DNA of 6,981 nucleotides, taken from contig DAOWKG010000322.1 of NCBI GenBank assembly GCA_030639985.1, positions 1 through 6,981 on the forward strand. Reading direction: 5' to 3'. A program made the position numbers and the translations under genes. Position 1 is the first letter of the stretch; each line of letters begins with the position of its first letter. The notes beneath the pieces were generated by a model that saw only the letters and a list, made by a program, of their open reading frames with translations, made no database searches and was not told the origin of the DNA. The stretch comes from Desulfuromonadaceae bacterium (GTDB taxonomy: Bacteria; Desulfobacterota; Desulfuromonadia; Desulfuromonadales; Geopsychrobacteraceae). Below, piece after piece: positions 6,606 through 6,981 of this stretch.

Positions 6606-6981
6606 CTACTTAAATGAATGCTCCGGGGTTGGGAAATCGCCACCTTTTACCTCTTTTATATATTGGTCGATTCCAGTTGTAATTGTGGTCGCAATATCGG
6701 CATAACGTTTGACAAATTTGGGTGAATATTTATCGCACAAACCGAGGATATCGTGGATAACCAGAACCTGACCATCGCAATCTACCCCGGCACCAATGCC
6801 GATGGTGGGAATAGCTATAGCTTCGGTAACCTGCTTTGCCAGTCCTTTGGGAATACCTTCCAGGACAACGGCAAAGGCTCCAGCGTCTGCCACTGCTTTA
6901 GCATCGGCAAGGATTTGTCGTGCTTGCTCATCTTCACGCCCTTGCACTTTAAACCCACCCATACGATGAATGGACTGCGGG
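6606..6981 (-). CDS. panB: 3-methyl-2-oxobutanoate hydroxymethyltransferase, C-terminal part
   Basis: PanB transfers a hydroxymethyl group from 5,10-methylene-tetrahydrofolate to alpha-ketoisovalerate, giving ketopantoate, the committed step to pantothenate. Only about 124 C-terminal residues are in the window; roughly 140-150 are missing upstream. The frame is open to the edge and begins [15 protein letters not shown], matching the conserved LTPQSV...GGFKVQGR region. The first in-frame Met at 6962 is therefore internal, not a start. Further support is LEGIP (containing the Glu that in this family acts as catalytic base), then [20 protein letters not shown] and [10 protein letters not shown]. 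It ends at TAG (6608-6606), 6 nt before panC, as first visible gene of the operon. The operon promoter is outside the window. Confidence 0.95.
   Translation of the reverse strand, partial: PQSIHRMGGFKVQGREDEQARQILADAKAVADAGAFAVVLEGIPKGLAKQVTEAIAIPTIGIGAGVDCDGQVLVIHDILGLCDKYSPKFVKRYADIATTITTGIDQYIKEVKGGDFPTPEHSFK

Noticed and set aside
6606..6962. A complete short gene starting at the Met at 6962
   Set aside because: The frame continues to the window edge with PQSIHR, a conserved PanB segment, so the Met is internal to a truncated panB.

Overview
The window reads as a chromosomal segment of a Gram-negative bacterium, entirely transcribed from the minus strand, with housekeeping genes on the right and a mobile element on the left. 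The predicted tmRNA tag (ADTDVSYALAA) does not match the ANDENYALAA type of enteric gammaproteobacteria. Together with the gene content it tentatively suggests a Desulfuromonas/Pelobacter-like deltaproteobacterium. This host assignment is weak, because PLP-type PanP is also common in marine gammaproteobacteria.

Right part (6981 down to 2857): a tightly packed operon for pantothenate (coenzyme A precursor) synthesis. It runs panB (3' part only), panC, panP (a PLP-dependent aspartate 1-decarboxylase that would supply beta-alanine in place of pyruvoyl PanD), then a metal-dependent amidohydrolase/deaminase. Gaps are 6 nt and 3 nt, followed by a 4-nt ATGA overlap, so translational coupling is likely. 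PanB makes ketopantoate, PanP makes beta-alanine and PanC joins pantoate with beta-alanine. The amidohydrolase has no place in that pathway; a deaminase of the aminodeoxyfutalosine/methylthioadenosine type is the best guess.

Middle (2818 down to 1831): the trans-translation module. smpB starts 38 nt after the amidohydrolase, and ssrA (tmRNA, one-piece, encoded CCA, 351 nt) follows in the same direction, closed by a strong intrinsic terminator. SmpB and tmRNA act together to rescue stalled ribosomes.

Left part (about 1534-1845, then 1533 to the window start): roughly 300 bp downstream of ssrA with no recognisable gene, then an apparently intact IS3-family insertion sequence that runs off the left edge. 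It has orfA, an A9 slippery run with an adjacent hairpin, and orfB carrying a complete DDE catalytic triad. Mobile DNA just downstream of ssrA fits the known use of ssrA 3' ends as integration sites, but no att repeat is visible here. I found no convincing previously undescribed system. The points most worth checking are the amidohydrolase in the pan operon, the dual-purpose A9/hairpin in the IS, and the unassigned DNA between the IS and ssrA.
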